64,000 nt of DNA from contig OX155957.1 in assembly GCA_944548615.1 (NCBI GenBank), forward strand, positions 24,955,031-25,019,030, in the 5' to 3' direction. Numbering within the stretch: position 1 is the stretch's first letter; every line of letters starts with the position of its first letter. The notes below the pieces were generated by a model that was given only the letters and a program-made list of their open reading frames with translations, ran no database searches and had not been told where the DNA came from. This document shows, one piece after another, positions 1 through 11,735 of this stretch. The stretch is from Micropterix aruncella (taxonomy: Eukaryota > Arthropoda > Insecta > Lepidoptera > Micropterigidae). Both the position numbers and the translations under genes were made by a program.

Positions 1-460
1 AAATTTGGACCTAAAAAAGTTGGTCATTGCCTTGGATATTAGTGCTTTAAACTGACTTCGAAAACTTTCAGGCGCGTTTACTTCTACAATGTAAGCGGTG
101 AGTGTGTTTTATTATAATTTCATTATATTGACTGGTTAATTCTCTAGGGCAGCACTTTTATTTAGGCCCTAAATTAATTACAATTAATTAAAACGTGAGA
201 GCGCTCTGAGAGTTACGCTAAATATGCTTTGCCATTAACACCCTTGTATAACCACTGCGTAAAGATAGTTATTCTGTGCTAGCGCTGCGATAGAGCATTT
301 ACTATGCGCGTAGTAGCCGGCACGAGCGGACGTAGAATCTGCGCTTGGCGCTTCGTCACCGCTGGGTTTTAATTGGTCAAACCAAACAAAATTGACCCCG
401 CCTATTTTTTCGCGTGTACGCCCATTTCGGATATTTTTCTGAGGTCCCATGTCGACTTAA
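1..460. other. no gene recognised
   Basis: AT-rich sequence at the left edge. An open frame on the minus strand (235-450) has no family I recognise and no splice context, so I leave it uncalled. Confidence 0.4.
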
Positions 461-690
461 GTATGCAAACAGCACTTGCATTCATTACATCACATATTCA
501 ATTCTATGTTTTCAATTAGTAACAATATTGATATCTTTTATTATATCTTGAGAAGTGTGTTCTGAGAAAAACAAACTTTTAGATTTTCATGCAGGTTTTA
601 AATATGCAAATAACAATTGAATTCATTACGTCATAAATTCAATTCTATGTTTTCAATTAGTATAAATGTTGATATCCTTTATTATATGAA
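461..690 (+). repeat. direct repeat, two ~88-bp copies
   Basis: Copy one (461-548) and copy two (602-690) share the order ATGCAAA, CATTCATTAC, CAATTCTATGTTTTCAATTA and GATATC with few differences. Both copies are AT-rich and noncoding, separated by about 53 bp. It looks like a local duplication. Confidence 0.7.
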
Positions 691-747
691 ATCTAAGACT
701 ATCTGTCTATATTGTTTAATATTATAAAAAGGTTAAAATCAAATTTA

Positions 748-887
748 CTGCGTGAATTTTGTATCACCCGTGTATTGTTTCGGCGATGTTGTAACCGCCT
801 TTGTCCATGGTAGACGAGGTAGTGGATCATTCTACCCTGGTCAACGTAGGGTGCTACGAAATTCACACGGTAAATTCGTTTTTATAT
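748..887 (-). repeat. degenerate MITE related to 7741-7881
   Basis: The ends are GTGAATTTTGTATCACCC and the inverse GGGTGCTACGAAATTCAC, followed by GGTAAATTCG. The same blocks occur, reversed, in the better-preserved element at 7741-7881. No coding potential. Confidence 0.55.
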
Positions 888-972
888 CTTTTATTAGAGT
901 TATATCAATTTATATACGAGTACGGGTCGGGTCGCTGCAGACAATGGCTCTTGCACACTATAGTGAATGATC

Positions 973-2155
973 ATTGAGGGGGAGGGGGGCGTCAATTTCC
1001 ACGGGCGAACCCGCCACCCCAGGGAGTTATAAAGACGTCAGGCCATTCTGTCTCCCATGGAGGGAACGCAAAGACTTGTCGACAAATGACAAACTTCAAT
1101 TTATTTTTTTTATCTTATATATTTTTTTAAATTTTATTTTATAAAATAAACCAGTTTGTAGGTATCCCTACTCTTGGCATAGTCAAATTCTTTATACAAG
1201 ATAATATGTTATACCTTAGTATGTGGTATAATTATTTTTTGTACAGATTGACTATTTTTTTAAACGGAAAAAACCGTTATTAAATAAATTTACGATAAAA
1301 ATATTTGGTCCTTTAAAAAACTATTTGAGGTGCTAAAATACCTAAGTAGGTATAGATGAAAAACACAAATAGTCAAAATACAAAAACGAATAGTCAGTTA
1401 TAAAATAGTCAAATCCGAAATACCACAATTATAAGATTACAAATAGAAATGTCTCAATAGAAATAGTCGATACAAATTTTAATTATATAATCCATCTCCG
1501 ATTATCAAAATGATTGGATTTGTAGTCAAGAAAAAAAAAATACATATATTGTATTATAATAAAAGTAATCATGAAAGATTAGGAAATTCAATATTGTCAA
1601 AGTCCCTAATAGAATAAATTGGGTTTTTGATAAGAATATCCTGGGCCTTTTAAAATGAACGTCTCCATGACCCCTGACGCACAATGGAATCTTATTATAA
1701 AAAATGTTTGATTGTTGTGTAGTAACATGGATATTTACAATTATTTAAACGAGGCACAACTTGCCTTTTAGGCGTACAATATTTTTCAAAGACTAGATTG
1801 TGTACAGACATTGATTCAAGCAATCTACAGTCAAACTACGTCAACAACAGCCCGTAAGAGTCTAACGCCTTACCGCGAGTCACTCGGAAGTGCAACCAGC
1901 GCGGTAACCTCGCGCCCTTATCACCAGATTTGATCGGATTTCTCCATCCTCTATGGTCACAGATTTGATGTCTCTTTCGCGGCCTTAACCTGACGTTAGC
2001 GGCAATTCATAAGTCGAATTTATCGCAGATCCATGGCGCCTTTTGCTCGTCAAGCTCACTTGGGATCGGGCGGCCAACGGATATCGTATCTAAGGATAGG
2101 GGACGCCAGGTTAACATCTATACCCGCTGTTGTTAGGTGAGGGAGGGGGGGGCGT
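973..2155 (+). repeat. GTCGAC-family repeat, copy a, split by an insertion
   Basis: The head (about 973-1088) carries GGGCGAACCCGCCACCCCAG. The body (about 1796-2155) carries AGAGTCTAACGCCTTACCGC and GGCCAACGGAT. In the copy at 19264-19690 these two blocks are contiguous, so the AT-rich 1089-1795 segment is an insertion in this copy. GC content is far above the surroundings. The family is unclassified; see the copy at 51102-52015. Confidence 0.6.
1089..1795. other. AT-rich insert inside repeat copy a
   Basis: About 700 bp with no open frame of interest. It separates two blocks that are adjacent in other copies of the GTCGAC family. I could not identify terminal repeats. Confidence 0.4.
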
Positions 2156-2159
2156 CAAA

Positions 2160-2306
2160 TTTAATAAAATAAAAAAAAATGTTTTCCAAATAAATTTTAT
2201 TTTAGTTTTTTTTTTCAAAAAAAAATATTATCAAAACTTGTTTACTTCGTCGTACTGATTCACCCTCTACAAGGACGTCACTAATTAAAAAGTCACCCTA
2301 TATTTA
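2160..2306 (-). repeat. half of a CACCCTRTATA-type MITE
   Basis: The right-hand block GTACTGATTCACCCTC and the end CACCCTATAT match the right ends of the intact elements at 8626-9029 and 44762-45093. The left end is missing or fused to repeat copy a. Confidence 0.5.
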
Positions 2307-3784
2307 CATGTTTGAGACATACTACGGTTCAGAACACGGGATGAAAATTATATCACGACTCTCTTAACCATTTGTAAGTACCTACTCACCTACCTAAGGT
2401 AGATAAGGGATCTCTAATTTATTGCGTACCTATCAATACACCCTCAATTTGTGGTCGACCTAAAATTTCTGAATCCCGCCCGAAATTAATATGGAATTGC
2501 TTACCCAGAAGATCGACCCAATAAACTGAAATAAAACGGCGGTTGAACAGCCATTCCGATTTCGTTTGTCTGCGAGCGATTGCGTGTGAATGTATGCGAG
2601 GGCACCGATCGTGTCTTAGTATGGGTGAATGACGTCATTGGCGGCTCGCGATTCCCACCAATGAAGAGCATCTAGGTACCTAAGTATCTACGCCCGCGCT
2701 GAGAGTTCAGCATATATACACGTATGTATAAACGTAGCTGTAGGAAAGTTGTTCCGGAATTAGCGGGAATCGCGGACACGAACATTTTCTTTAACCCTTC
2801 GAAAACCAGCCATTCTGATGCAAAAATCGCGCGGAAAAACGACACCGCGCCTTTATATTTTTTAGTCGATTTTTATATGAATATTGGGTCTTTATCTATA
2901 AAGTTGCTGTTCTATAAAAAAAAATTAAACCAAAACTTTGTATGAAAAATATATATTTAATTAATATAAATATTGGCCCCTATTACAATGCAAATTTGTC
3001 ATTTTAATGGGAGTTGCTTAATTCATCTGCTGTAAACCTCTCGTAGAGAGGCATTAATGAATGATTTGAAGGCGACTCTTTAAAGTTGATTTTTTCCTTT
3101 GTAAAAAGTTATCTAAATTCTGAAAAAAACTCTATAAGAGCAAGGTGGGTGACCAAGAGTCTCTAGCCGTAACTGCTGCAACTTTGGGTCTGTTTGCAGT
3201 GAAATCTGTGGTTGTGCGTTGTCTTGTTTATCGGTTGTTTCTTCACGAGCTTCTCCGTCATTGTTTGCAGTTCTTAACAGTACACATTTACGGTAACTAT
3301 TTAGCCAGACAACAAGAATATGAAATAGAAACCACCGGCACAGGATCTCATATTTGAAAATAATGCAAATTTTCAACTTTGCCATGGTTGTGTAAACGAG
3401 AATATTTGAGCAAAAATAAACGACGAAAAGATAAGTAGATAGCTGATTCTTAAAAATTTATTTAAATTTTAAATTCCAACTCAAACCCAAGTTATCGAAG
3501 TTCATAGTGGCCAGTGTGAAAAAACAGCTATTACTTAGGTAAGGACTCAATAATAACAGTATCGTTATTTATTACCTATTTCCCTCTTGTTGCCTAATAA
3601 TTTATCTTGTTAGTCATGTATATTATATATTTATATAGTGTATATACTTCTCCAGAGTAGCTAATTTTACCAAACAATCGATCGGTTTCTCCCTAATATT
3701 AATAAAAAATCGGTTGTGTCACCCCAAGACTTTCCTGACTAGTATCCGGGGAGGTGCGAAAAAACAGCGACATTTTTTACTCTA
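2307..3784. other. no gene recognised
   Basis: AT-rich. The overlapping frames at 3113-3385 and 3145-3357 are antisense to one another, match nothing I know and lack splice context. Confidence 0.4.
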
Positions 3785-4240
3785 GTACCCCAAATTTGTA
3801 TGGCAGGTACCCCAAACGTTGGTCGTAAGTACCCCAAAAACTAATAGGTTCTTCCGATGGTTAACAGAAGCTTCTATGCCAAATTTTAACTTAGACAGAT
3901 TAAGCGTCTGGGCGCTATCGCGGAAACAATTTTTTCGCCGGGAACCCCAAATTTGTATGGGAGGTACCACAACCGTAGGGCGTAGGGACTCCAAAAACTA
4001 ATGGGTTCCTCCGACGGTTAACAGAAGCTTATATACCAAATTTCAGCTCAATCCGATTAAGCGTCTGGGCGCTATCGTGGAAGAATACATACATACAGAC
4101 AGACATACAGACATACAGACATACATACAGACAGAGATCGGTCTGGAAATAGTCTCAATCGTCTCAGGGAGTCTCAAAATATATATTCCCATCTTCATCT
4201 CAAAATTTTTTTTTAGCGCGATCACAATACTTTCCTTTCC
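3785..4240 (+). repeat. tandem ~165-bp repeat with (CAGA/CATA)n tail
   Basis: Two head-to-tail copies (about 3785-3935 and 3945-4085) each run from ACCCCAAATTTGTATGG through GTTAACAGAAGCTT to AAGCGTCTGGGCGCTATCG. A CAGA/CATA microsatellite and TCTCAGGGAGTCTCAAAATA follow. The same 3' block recurs at 36440-36600, so this is the tail of a dispersed element rather than a gene. Confidence 0.65.
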
Positions 4241-4394
4241 GATAGGTCGTCAGGAAAGTAAAAATTCAGTTGTATAATATATTTATTATATATTTATATG
4301 TAAACCTCGACATATATTACACATTAGTAATTGAAATTCTTGTGAGGTTTATAAAAAAATGAAACTTATAAATATAACTTGAAAACCGATTTTT

Positions 4395-4600
4395 AAAAAA
4401 AAAAACTCTCAAAAAAAAGTTATGACGACGCGAAACATGGCGGCGAGGCGTGGCTCAGGATACATGGCCGGTGATAAGCGGTGAATTTTCATATGACACA
4501 CGCTTTTAGCTGTAACTTTTTTCCCACAATGATTTGAGACTGATTTAATGAAATTAAAATTCCTAGTCCATATTATTTTATTTATTAGATTAAGCAGCAA
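4395..4600 (-). repeat. remnant of the TIR MITE found at 27209-27546
   Basis: CGCGAAACATGG, TTTTAGCTGTA and CACAATGATTTGAGACTG occur in the same order on the opposite strand at 27290-27400. This copy lacks recognisable termini. Confidence 0.55.
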
Positions 4601-5965
4601 AATAGGGATATTAATGTGTCGGAAATAGGATGTAGTTGGTTTTGATATTCAAGTTTCAATCTGGCGGAATTTGTTTACGAAGTCATAGGATCTGACTGCT
4701 TTTGTTAATAATTTCAGGGTGGGACGTCATCAAAACATGACAGCTAATCGATTTGCCATTAGTCATCACTTCCAATTCTCTGCCTTTCACAGCTATTTAT
4801 ATTAAAACTCAATATTTAAGTTAAATTAATAATTTTTAAACTTTACTTCTTTTTTAACTCAATTTCTTTAAACTTTAACCATCGCAGGAAACGATTATAG
4901 GCCGAATGTATTTTTCTCTGTATAAGTAAGTATAGCAGGCTAAATTATTTTATAAGCAGTATGTTTCCTGAAAAATGGTTAAATAAATAAATTAATAAGT
5001 AGTTTATTCTTCGATCTATTACTGTATTTTTCTGCCGCTGTGGCCTTGGCATATTACGCTACACGAACATGTTAGCCACGCTTGAATATATTATGAAAGG
5101 ATTTTTAAAAATGACACGTAAACAGAAGTCCATTTACTATATAAGTAGATGGATTCAAATGCAAATTTTCAAGGCGGAGCTGTAAGAAAATTGACGTTGA
5201 AAAATTGCATGAAACAGGCTGCTACGATCGCTCGTCGCGCTCCGCTACGACGTTTGCGCGACGAAAATTGAAATGAAGACCTCAACGTAACAATAAAATA
5301 TATTAAAAAGAATATAAAACACGACTGCTCTTACAGAAATTGAACTATTGTATTTATAATTATTTTTATTACAGTTTTTATGAAATAGTTGGGGGTTATG
5401 TATATTTGTGGGTTATGAAATATTTGTGGGCTTGTCGACGTACACGGCGGAAAAACGAACGGCGCCACCGCCGTTTCTGTGGACATGCCTCAATAGTGAT
5501 TCATACAACACTTACGACCGCACCTAGACACGGCGAATACTCCGTGGATCTTAACGGCGAAAAAAACGTGCTTGGACAAGAAAGCTTACGCATTACGTTA
5601 ATTCATACGTATGAACCACAATACAATACAATACAATACAATCAACTACTCCAGTAGATAGGCATTCCTACACTTGGATGCGTCACAAAATTAAATGCTA
5701 AAAATTTCATTATTATAAACATAACTATCGTGATAGTTGTCATGGCTGTAATATTATATTCAATATTACCTACATACAAATAATCAAAATATGCTAATGT
5801 GATGAGTCAGGGAGTATAATATATTAAAATAGAAATGCAAATTCTATGTAGAATAATCAAAAAATATATATTTTATTGCCAATCCAGCAATATGCCTTCG
5901 TATTTTTTTTTTTAAAATGAATTTAATTATATGAAAATTAGAATGTCAGCTATCATAATACCATT
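4601..5965. other. no gene recognised
   Basis: AT-rich. The longest frame (5340-5657, plus) is low-complexity at its start and resembles nothing I know. Confidence 0.4.
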
Positions 5966-6444
5966 ATGTTTAAAACTTTACGCATTTCATTAATCATCAA
6001 CATGGAAAATAAACTCCGAATTTTCAAACTCCCTTATACCATAAATTGGGTTTCTTACCAAATTATGTATAATTATCTTTTTAAATTGGTCCTCTCCAAG
6101 GCTTTTCATTTGCTCTGGAATCTTATTATAGAAGGACAAATTTTGGTGAATAAAACTGTTTCGCACTTTGCTAAGTCGCTGTCGGTTTATGTGGAGATTG
6201 GATTTATTCCTCGTATCGTGATGATGAAAATCACTATTCACCGGAGCTTCTGTTAGGTGTCTACGAGCGTACATAATATTTTGGTAGATGTAAGAAGAAA
6301 ATAGAGTCATTATTCCTGATTTTACAAATAGCGGCTTACAAGAACTTCTTGGTGAGACTCTATATAAACTGCGTACCGCTCTTTTCTGGAGGAGAAAAAT
6401 TCTTTTTGAGTTTGGTGCCATTCCCCAAAACAGTAGGCCAGTGT
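5966..6444 (-). pseudogene. 3' end of a CR1-like LINE reverse transcriptase
   Basis: Minus-strand frame with the post-RT signature of CR1/jockey-type LINEs: SKRIFLLQKRAVRSLYR, then YIYQNIMYARRH, HDTRNKSNLH, and a tail of QNLSFYNKIPEQ. Everything upstream (fingers, palm, FADD box) is missing. The frame continues without a stop into a different LINE at about 6445, so this is the 3' half of a chimera. Confidence 0.7.
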
Positions 6445-7003
6445 GTCTTTTAGTGGCGAGGCCTGGGCAGCGACCTACGATGTGTATGCTGTCTTCAGGT
6501 TCATCGCCACATATTCGGCAGTACTTGCTCTCGGTCAAGCCAAGGTTGGATAGATGTGCTCTAAGGGTCGTGTGTCCGGTGAGGAGACCGACGGTGGTTC
6601 TAAGGTTCCTTTTGCTCATGTCGAGTAGGACCTTGCTTTCTTTGGAAGTGGTTGCTTCATCGTGGCTTTTACCTGGCGACATCCTTGGCTCTGTTTCCAG
6701 GATGCCCGATGTTCCGGCTCCAAGCAGTCCCTGATGATTTTGTTACCTAATAGTGAAGGGGACCCCAACAACTGGCTCCACCGGGCAATCCAGTGTGCCC
6801 AGTTTTGCCAGTCTGTCGGCCTCTTCGTTATCGGGTATGCCTTGATGGCCCGGTATACATATTAAGGTGATTTTGTTAGCTTTTCAAATTGTTGAGCTCT
6901 TGTATACAGTCCCAGACCACAGAAGATTCTCTGGTAGCTTTAGCCAGAGCATCCAATGCTGCTCGGCTGTCAGAGCAGATGAAGATTTTTCTATTTTTTA
7001 CTT
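6445..7003 (-). pseudogene. RNase H and zinc-binding end of an I/R1-like LINE
   Basis: Read on the minus strand. The RNase H acidic site is visible as ICSDSRAALDAL (about 6930-6970). It is followed by GHQGIPDNEEADRLAKLG, then the zinc-binding region LLTGHTTLRAHL, and CRICGDEPEDSIHIVGRCP (about 6470-6530). A shift or stop separates the RNase H and zinc parts. No RT domain remains. Confidence 0.7.
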
Positions 7004-7740
7004 CAAGTCAACAAGCAGAAGCCTAACATATAAATAATCCTGGTTGAAACATGCGTATCTCCGTGTATTACATCATTATATTTTTCTCAGTGTAGGCATC
7101 GTATACGTTGCGTACGTGGGCTCGTAGGGTATTAAAGTACCCTATATCCTATAACACCAAGTTCGGCTGCTAAACGTACGTCCCATAAACAAACCCTAAA
7201 ACGTATATAAACAGCGCATAAATTCTCTAAGAGCGACGTTAAAAGATTGATATCGGATTAGTTTCGTCGCGCGCGCCCGAGAGAGAAAATTTAATGAAAA
7301 CTTGATTAATGAAGTTGGGTCTCGTTTTATCAGTCGAATATTCGAGTGGGTCTGGCTAAATTCTAAATTAATTTGTCGGGTCTAATTACTTAATTCGCGT
7401 AACGCTGACTGTAAAACGCCCTACACACGGTTGGTCTAAGGCCCGGTAAAAGGCATTTTTTTAAGCTACACTTTTGACTGAAGCTAATTTTACATTCCCG
7501 GCCAACCAACCAACGATAAGGGAAAGTGTAATGAAAGCGCAATTTTTTTTTTAGAGATAAAGACGGAATATCCATTTTGAAGTCTGCCTGTGTGTGTCTG
7601 TCTGTCTGTCTGTCTGTATGTATGTTATAGTAACGGTTGGCTGTAAGAAATCGTAAAGCGATAAGCCTACCGTTTGAATAATTTGAATTTAAATTTAAAT
7701 TTTTCATTATCACTGTAAGTGTTTTTGTTACAATAAAGTC
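7004..7740. other. no gene; microsatellite at 7585-7625
   Basis: A GTCT/TGTG microsatellite lies at about 7585-7625 inside a short repeat. The block ACGTTGCGTACGTGGG at about 7096 recurs several times at 54380-55140. No coding region recognised. Confidence 0.4.
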
Positions 7741-7881
7741 ATTATAAATAGGATAAAACGAATTTACCGCGCCAATTTACAGTCAGTCTCTGTCTACTCT
7801 GGACAACGGCGGCTGCAACGTCGCCGAAACTTCGGGTGCTACAAAATTCACGCGGTAAATTCGTTTTATCCTATTTATAAT
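7741..7881. mobile_element. 141-bp MITE with perfect 31-bp TIRs
   Basis: The arms at 7741-7771 and 7851-7881 are exact reverse complements, beginning ATTATAAATAGGATAAAACG. GTC lies on both outer flanks. The interior is noncoding. A degenerate relative is at 748-887. The superfamily cannot be decided from the ends alone. Confidence 0.8.
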
Positions 7882-8621
7882 GTCAAACAACCGCGATAGT
7901 CATCGATTTCATAATAAAATAATTTTCTTCCTTTCTTTCCTTCGTGATAGCGCTCAAACTATTAATCCGATTGAGCTGAAATTTCCCATGCAGGCATCAT
8001 TTGGGCATGGCAAGAGTTCAAAACGTTAGAAAGAAAATCAAAGGTACACAAACGCCTCGTAGGAACGAAATCACATTTCGGTTGGAATATCTCATATATA
8101 CACTACACTTATAATATTTAAAATCCGCTATAATATTCAAATATAAACGCTATCTATTGGCGCTTGGCCCAACCCCTCGCCTACCGAGAAACGAACCGGG
8201 CCACCCTAGGCAATTGCAACGAAACCCAACCGGACTCGTCCGCCGGCCGATTTTATTATGAGTTTATGCTAATCGATTTTATTTATGAAATAATATTCAG
8301 ATGAAATCAGTCCTTGGCTGCTTGCCGGGAATGTCTTGAGCTGACACAGCCGATTTTTATTGCAGTCTTTGTGATTAGATCGGGTAACCTTTTTGTAGGA
8401 ATTAATTACTTTTCTTATAATGTTATTTTGTAATATACATATATTTTTGTACTGTTTCAGTAAATGAATATTATTATAAATACCTTTATTAATATTACTA
8501 TCATTATTTATTATTAATAATTATTATTATTTATTATTTATTATTACTATTTAATATATATTATAATTAGTATTGTAACTGTGCTATTATCATTATTGTA
8601 GTATTTATGTACCTACTCAAG
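7882..8621. other. no gene; TTA-rich tract
   Basis: Contains a TTA/ATT-rich simple tract at about 8460-8580. No coding region or known repeat otherwise. Confidence 0.4.
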
Positions 8622-8625
8622 TATA

Positions 8626-9029
8626 CGGGGTGCTTTTATCTAACAGGCATCCTTGAAGGGGGTGAATCAGTACGAGCGGATAAGCATTTGTTTATTTTTT
8701 AATGTTTTTTTTTAATTCCAAAGTTTTTTTCACTGAAAAATAGTATAATAAAAGTGTGTTAACAAGTGCTGAGCACGATGAAGGTATGAATAGCAGTAGG
8801 TAAAATATCGCTAATATCGTTTCTTAGTGATATTTTAAGTACCAATAGATAACACGCTCAAACACTTGACAAACTTTTATTTAACAGTCAAGTTCTTCAA
8901 ATTTGCAAAATTAAAAAAAAAAACAAAAATCATTTTATTTTGTTTTTTCAATTTTTTTTATTAAAAGTTTTTAGTTGCTCATACTGATTCACCCCCTTAA
9001 AGGATGCCGGTTAATAAAAACTCATCCCG
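8626..9029. mobile_element. 404-bp TIR MITE flanked by TATA
   Basis: Long imperfect TIRs of about 55 bp: the left begins CGGGGTGCTTTTATC and the right, reversed, CGGGATGAGTTTTTATT. Both continue into GGCATCC and GGGGGTGAATCAGTA. TATA occurs on both sides (8622-8625 and 9030-9033), a plausible target duplication. A second copy is at 44762-45093. Confidence 0.75.
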
Positions 9030-9033
9030 TATA

Positions 9034-9920
9034 TCGATAGAAGGCATGACAAAGACTTTTCTAGGCCTTAAAGTTAAAGCAATAGTTCAGCAGAGTAGAG
9101 GAAGAAACAGCTTTGCTGTAAGAAAGTATGAAACTATATTATGTCTTCCGTTTGTACTAATTAAAATTAAATTGTAAGAATTCTTTATCATTGTTAGTGT
9201 TTTAGTACAATAAAGCCATTTTTCTTCTTTTTACATCGAAAAAATATTATTCTACATCTCACAGCTGCCATAAGGTAATAGCATAAATCTAGAGAACAAC
9301 ATGACTCCTAATGATCTTAGTTTCAGGAGTTGCGGATTAAATTATACGGTCGTCGAAATAAACTTAGTAAACCAACTTACCTCAATCAGCCTCGAAGTTG
9401 TGTTACTGTAAACTTTCACTTGCAATTTCTACATTATCCACCGCGAAACACCTGGCTGAATTGTATGGAGATGATATGTTATTTTATGTGGTTACGTTGT
9501 GGTGGTTTTCGTTAGGCGGTACGGAGCCTTCCCGCGCGCGTGTGCCTTCCCGACTACCTTCGGGCCGACAATGAAGCCGGTGAGCGTCCGCGGCGGCTGT
9601 TTATATCAATGGGGCTCGGGGCTGCGCCCCAACCTCCGAAGACTGGCGCCTGCGCCCCCCGACTGGGGCCTGACGTAGTAGGCCTCCGCTGCCGCCATAT
9701 ATTCCCGTTTCTAAGTTTGTAGGTTAGCCCTATTTACGGCAGATGAAGCTAGAGATTATTCGAGAGAGAAAGAGAGAGGGAGAGAGATCTATTAAGCTAA
9801 ATTAGCATAAATATGTAAAAGCATTAGCATAACTATGATAAGTAAAAATTCCATTAGGTTAAAATTAGCATAACTATGTAGAAGTAAGTGCATATAATTA
9901 GTGTAGGTAAATAAAGCTAG
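9034..9920. other. no gene recognised
   Basis: A GC-rich patch at about 9530-9720 includes open frames without family resemblance or splice sites. Confidence 0.4.
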
Positions 9921-9945
9921 TTAAGTTAAGTTAGGTTAGGTTAGG
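9921..9945 (+). repeat. short interstitial TTAGG array
   Basis: Two TTAAG units followed by three perfect TTAGG units. TTAGG is the insect telomere repeat. The array is very short and abuts a hAT terminus at 9948. Confidence 0.7.
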
Positions 9946-9947
9946 GC

Positions 9948-10107
9948 CAGGTAGCGTGCCCAGGGTTGGTGAATTGGGCAAGCCCGATATACCTTATTGT
10001 GTTTTCTATGCTTTTTATAGTATAAAAAAGTGAAACCTTTTTATTCTTTAATTTTCAGTTTGAAATTTACTGCTTGTGTCGTAGATTCAATAAAGCACAC
10101 TGAAGGC
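9948..10107 (+). mobile_element. terminal fragment of the CAGTGGCGTGCCC hAT family
   Basis: Starts CAGGTAGCGTGCCCAGGG and matches the first ~160 bp of the element at 42426-43093 and the reverse of 60995-61153, including TTCAATAAAGCACACTGAAG. It stops where the minus-strand LINE tail begins. Resemblance resumes briefly at about 11736, which suggests the LINE inserted into it. Confidence 0.65.
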
Positions 10108-10117
10108 ATGGTACTAT

Positions 10118-10160
<43 letters not shown>

Positions 10161-11735
10161 TAACGTACAAAAACAAAAAAATACAAGGACATGCATACTG
10201 TTGTACATGAGGAATAATTAAGAACAAACATTATAATAGCGAAAAACATAGCTCTATGGATATAAATATGCTAGCATATCCGAATGAGGCGAAATCGCAC
10301 AACCAACTAGACCTAGAAGGTCTGTCTCTGGCTGTGCTGTGTTATACCAACTGTATTTTTGTAACTCGCGAACTGACGAAGGTGATCAATTTTAAATATT
10401 TCTAAATCTAACAAATGTGTTGTTTACACAAATTAAAGTAAAATTTAAAGTAGAAAAAAAATATATATATGTATGCAATTAAGGGCTAAAAATAAAGTAA
10501 ACTTTACATTATATACAATAAATTTAAGTGGAAAATAAGTAATAATATATACAAATATATGAATAAACACTACATTCTAGTATATATGTTTAAGAAAATG
10601 ATATGTAATATTGCACAATTTTACAAATACGTATTTTTTTTAAATATTCACCCTACAGTATTAATAAGGTCTTTAGTTTTTGAACGCCCAATATCTAGAA
10701 GCCAGTTTTTTACTTTACCTTTAAAAGTTACATAATTTTTCACGTTTTTCGTGGTTTCACATAGTGAGTTATAAACTTTCGGGGCGATAAAAAAACATTG
10801 TCTTCGGGCAAATGTGCTTTTAACCTTTGGAATTGTGAAAAATTCCTTACCAGCATTTCTCGTTAAGTACAATTGTTGACTTCTTGCTCTGTACTCTTTA
10901 GTTTTGTGAAAGCTTACAAGGCACTGCTTAATAAATAGCTGGCAGATATCCAAAACCTTAAACTCCGCAAAGAGGTGGTTTGAACTGTACCGAGGAAGCT
11001 TTTTGTTTATGACTCTTATTAGTAACTTTTGTGCTTTTAATAGTCGGTCCATTGTTGTTTTTGTACATGAGCCCCACGCTATAATTCCATGCACCCATAT
11101 ACTTTGACCAAGAGCCATATACACCATTCGCAGTGTTTCTTTACTCAGTACATTCCTAAGTTCGCGGAACACGTACAGTAATTTCCTTGTTCGCGCCGTA
11201 AGCGATTTTATTTGGAATTCCCAATTTAGTTTGGAATCTATTTCTATGCCTAAATATCTAATTTTTTTTTTCAATGTTTATATGCTCACATTTGCAATTA
11301 TTCTGGGTTGAAGATACACTGCAGTTAAATTGGTGAATTTTTAAGGGTAATACGTTGGAGGTTAGGTTGGGTCTGAGTGAAAATGCTAGGTACTTCGTCT
11401 TCGAGATATTGAGTGTCAATATATGTCGATCAAGCCATGTTTTAATACTGTTCAGGGAGCATTGCGCGTCTGTAAACGCTTCATCCCAAGTATCTGCCTC
11501 AATTATGACAGCGGTGTCATCTGCAAATGAGATTATGGCTCCTTTACCTTCAAGTGTCATATCACATAAATCGTTGACATACATCAGAAAGAGTAAAGGA
11601 CCCAATACGCTGCCCTGCGGCACCCCATATAAAACATTATGTTTATTACTTTCCTGATCCCCTATCGCAGTGATCTGTGACCTGTTTGTAAGAAAACTTT
11701 CGAGCCACTCATTAGCTTTACCAGAATTTATTTAC
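10108..11735 (-). mobile_element. 5'-truncated CR1/jockey-like LINE with (TAAA)n tail
   Basis: Minus-strand RT fragment. WLESFLTNRSQ (about 11700) leads into GVPQGSVLGPLLFLMYVNDL and the catalytic FADDT, in a frame ending at 11258. A second frame (11274-10648) holds the C-terminal RT part: IRYLGIEIDSKLNW and LGQSIWVHGIIAWG. The two frames are offset, so the gene is broken. The 3' end (low coordinates) is a (TAAA)n tract at 10108-10160, the usual LINE tail. CATGGTA and CATGCTA flank the element as a possible imperfect target duplication. Confidence 0.8.

Noticed and set aside
5340..5657. 105-codon plus-strand frame
   Set aside because: Low-complexity start, no recognised family, no splice context.
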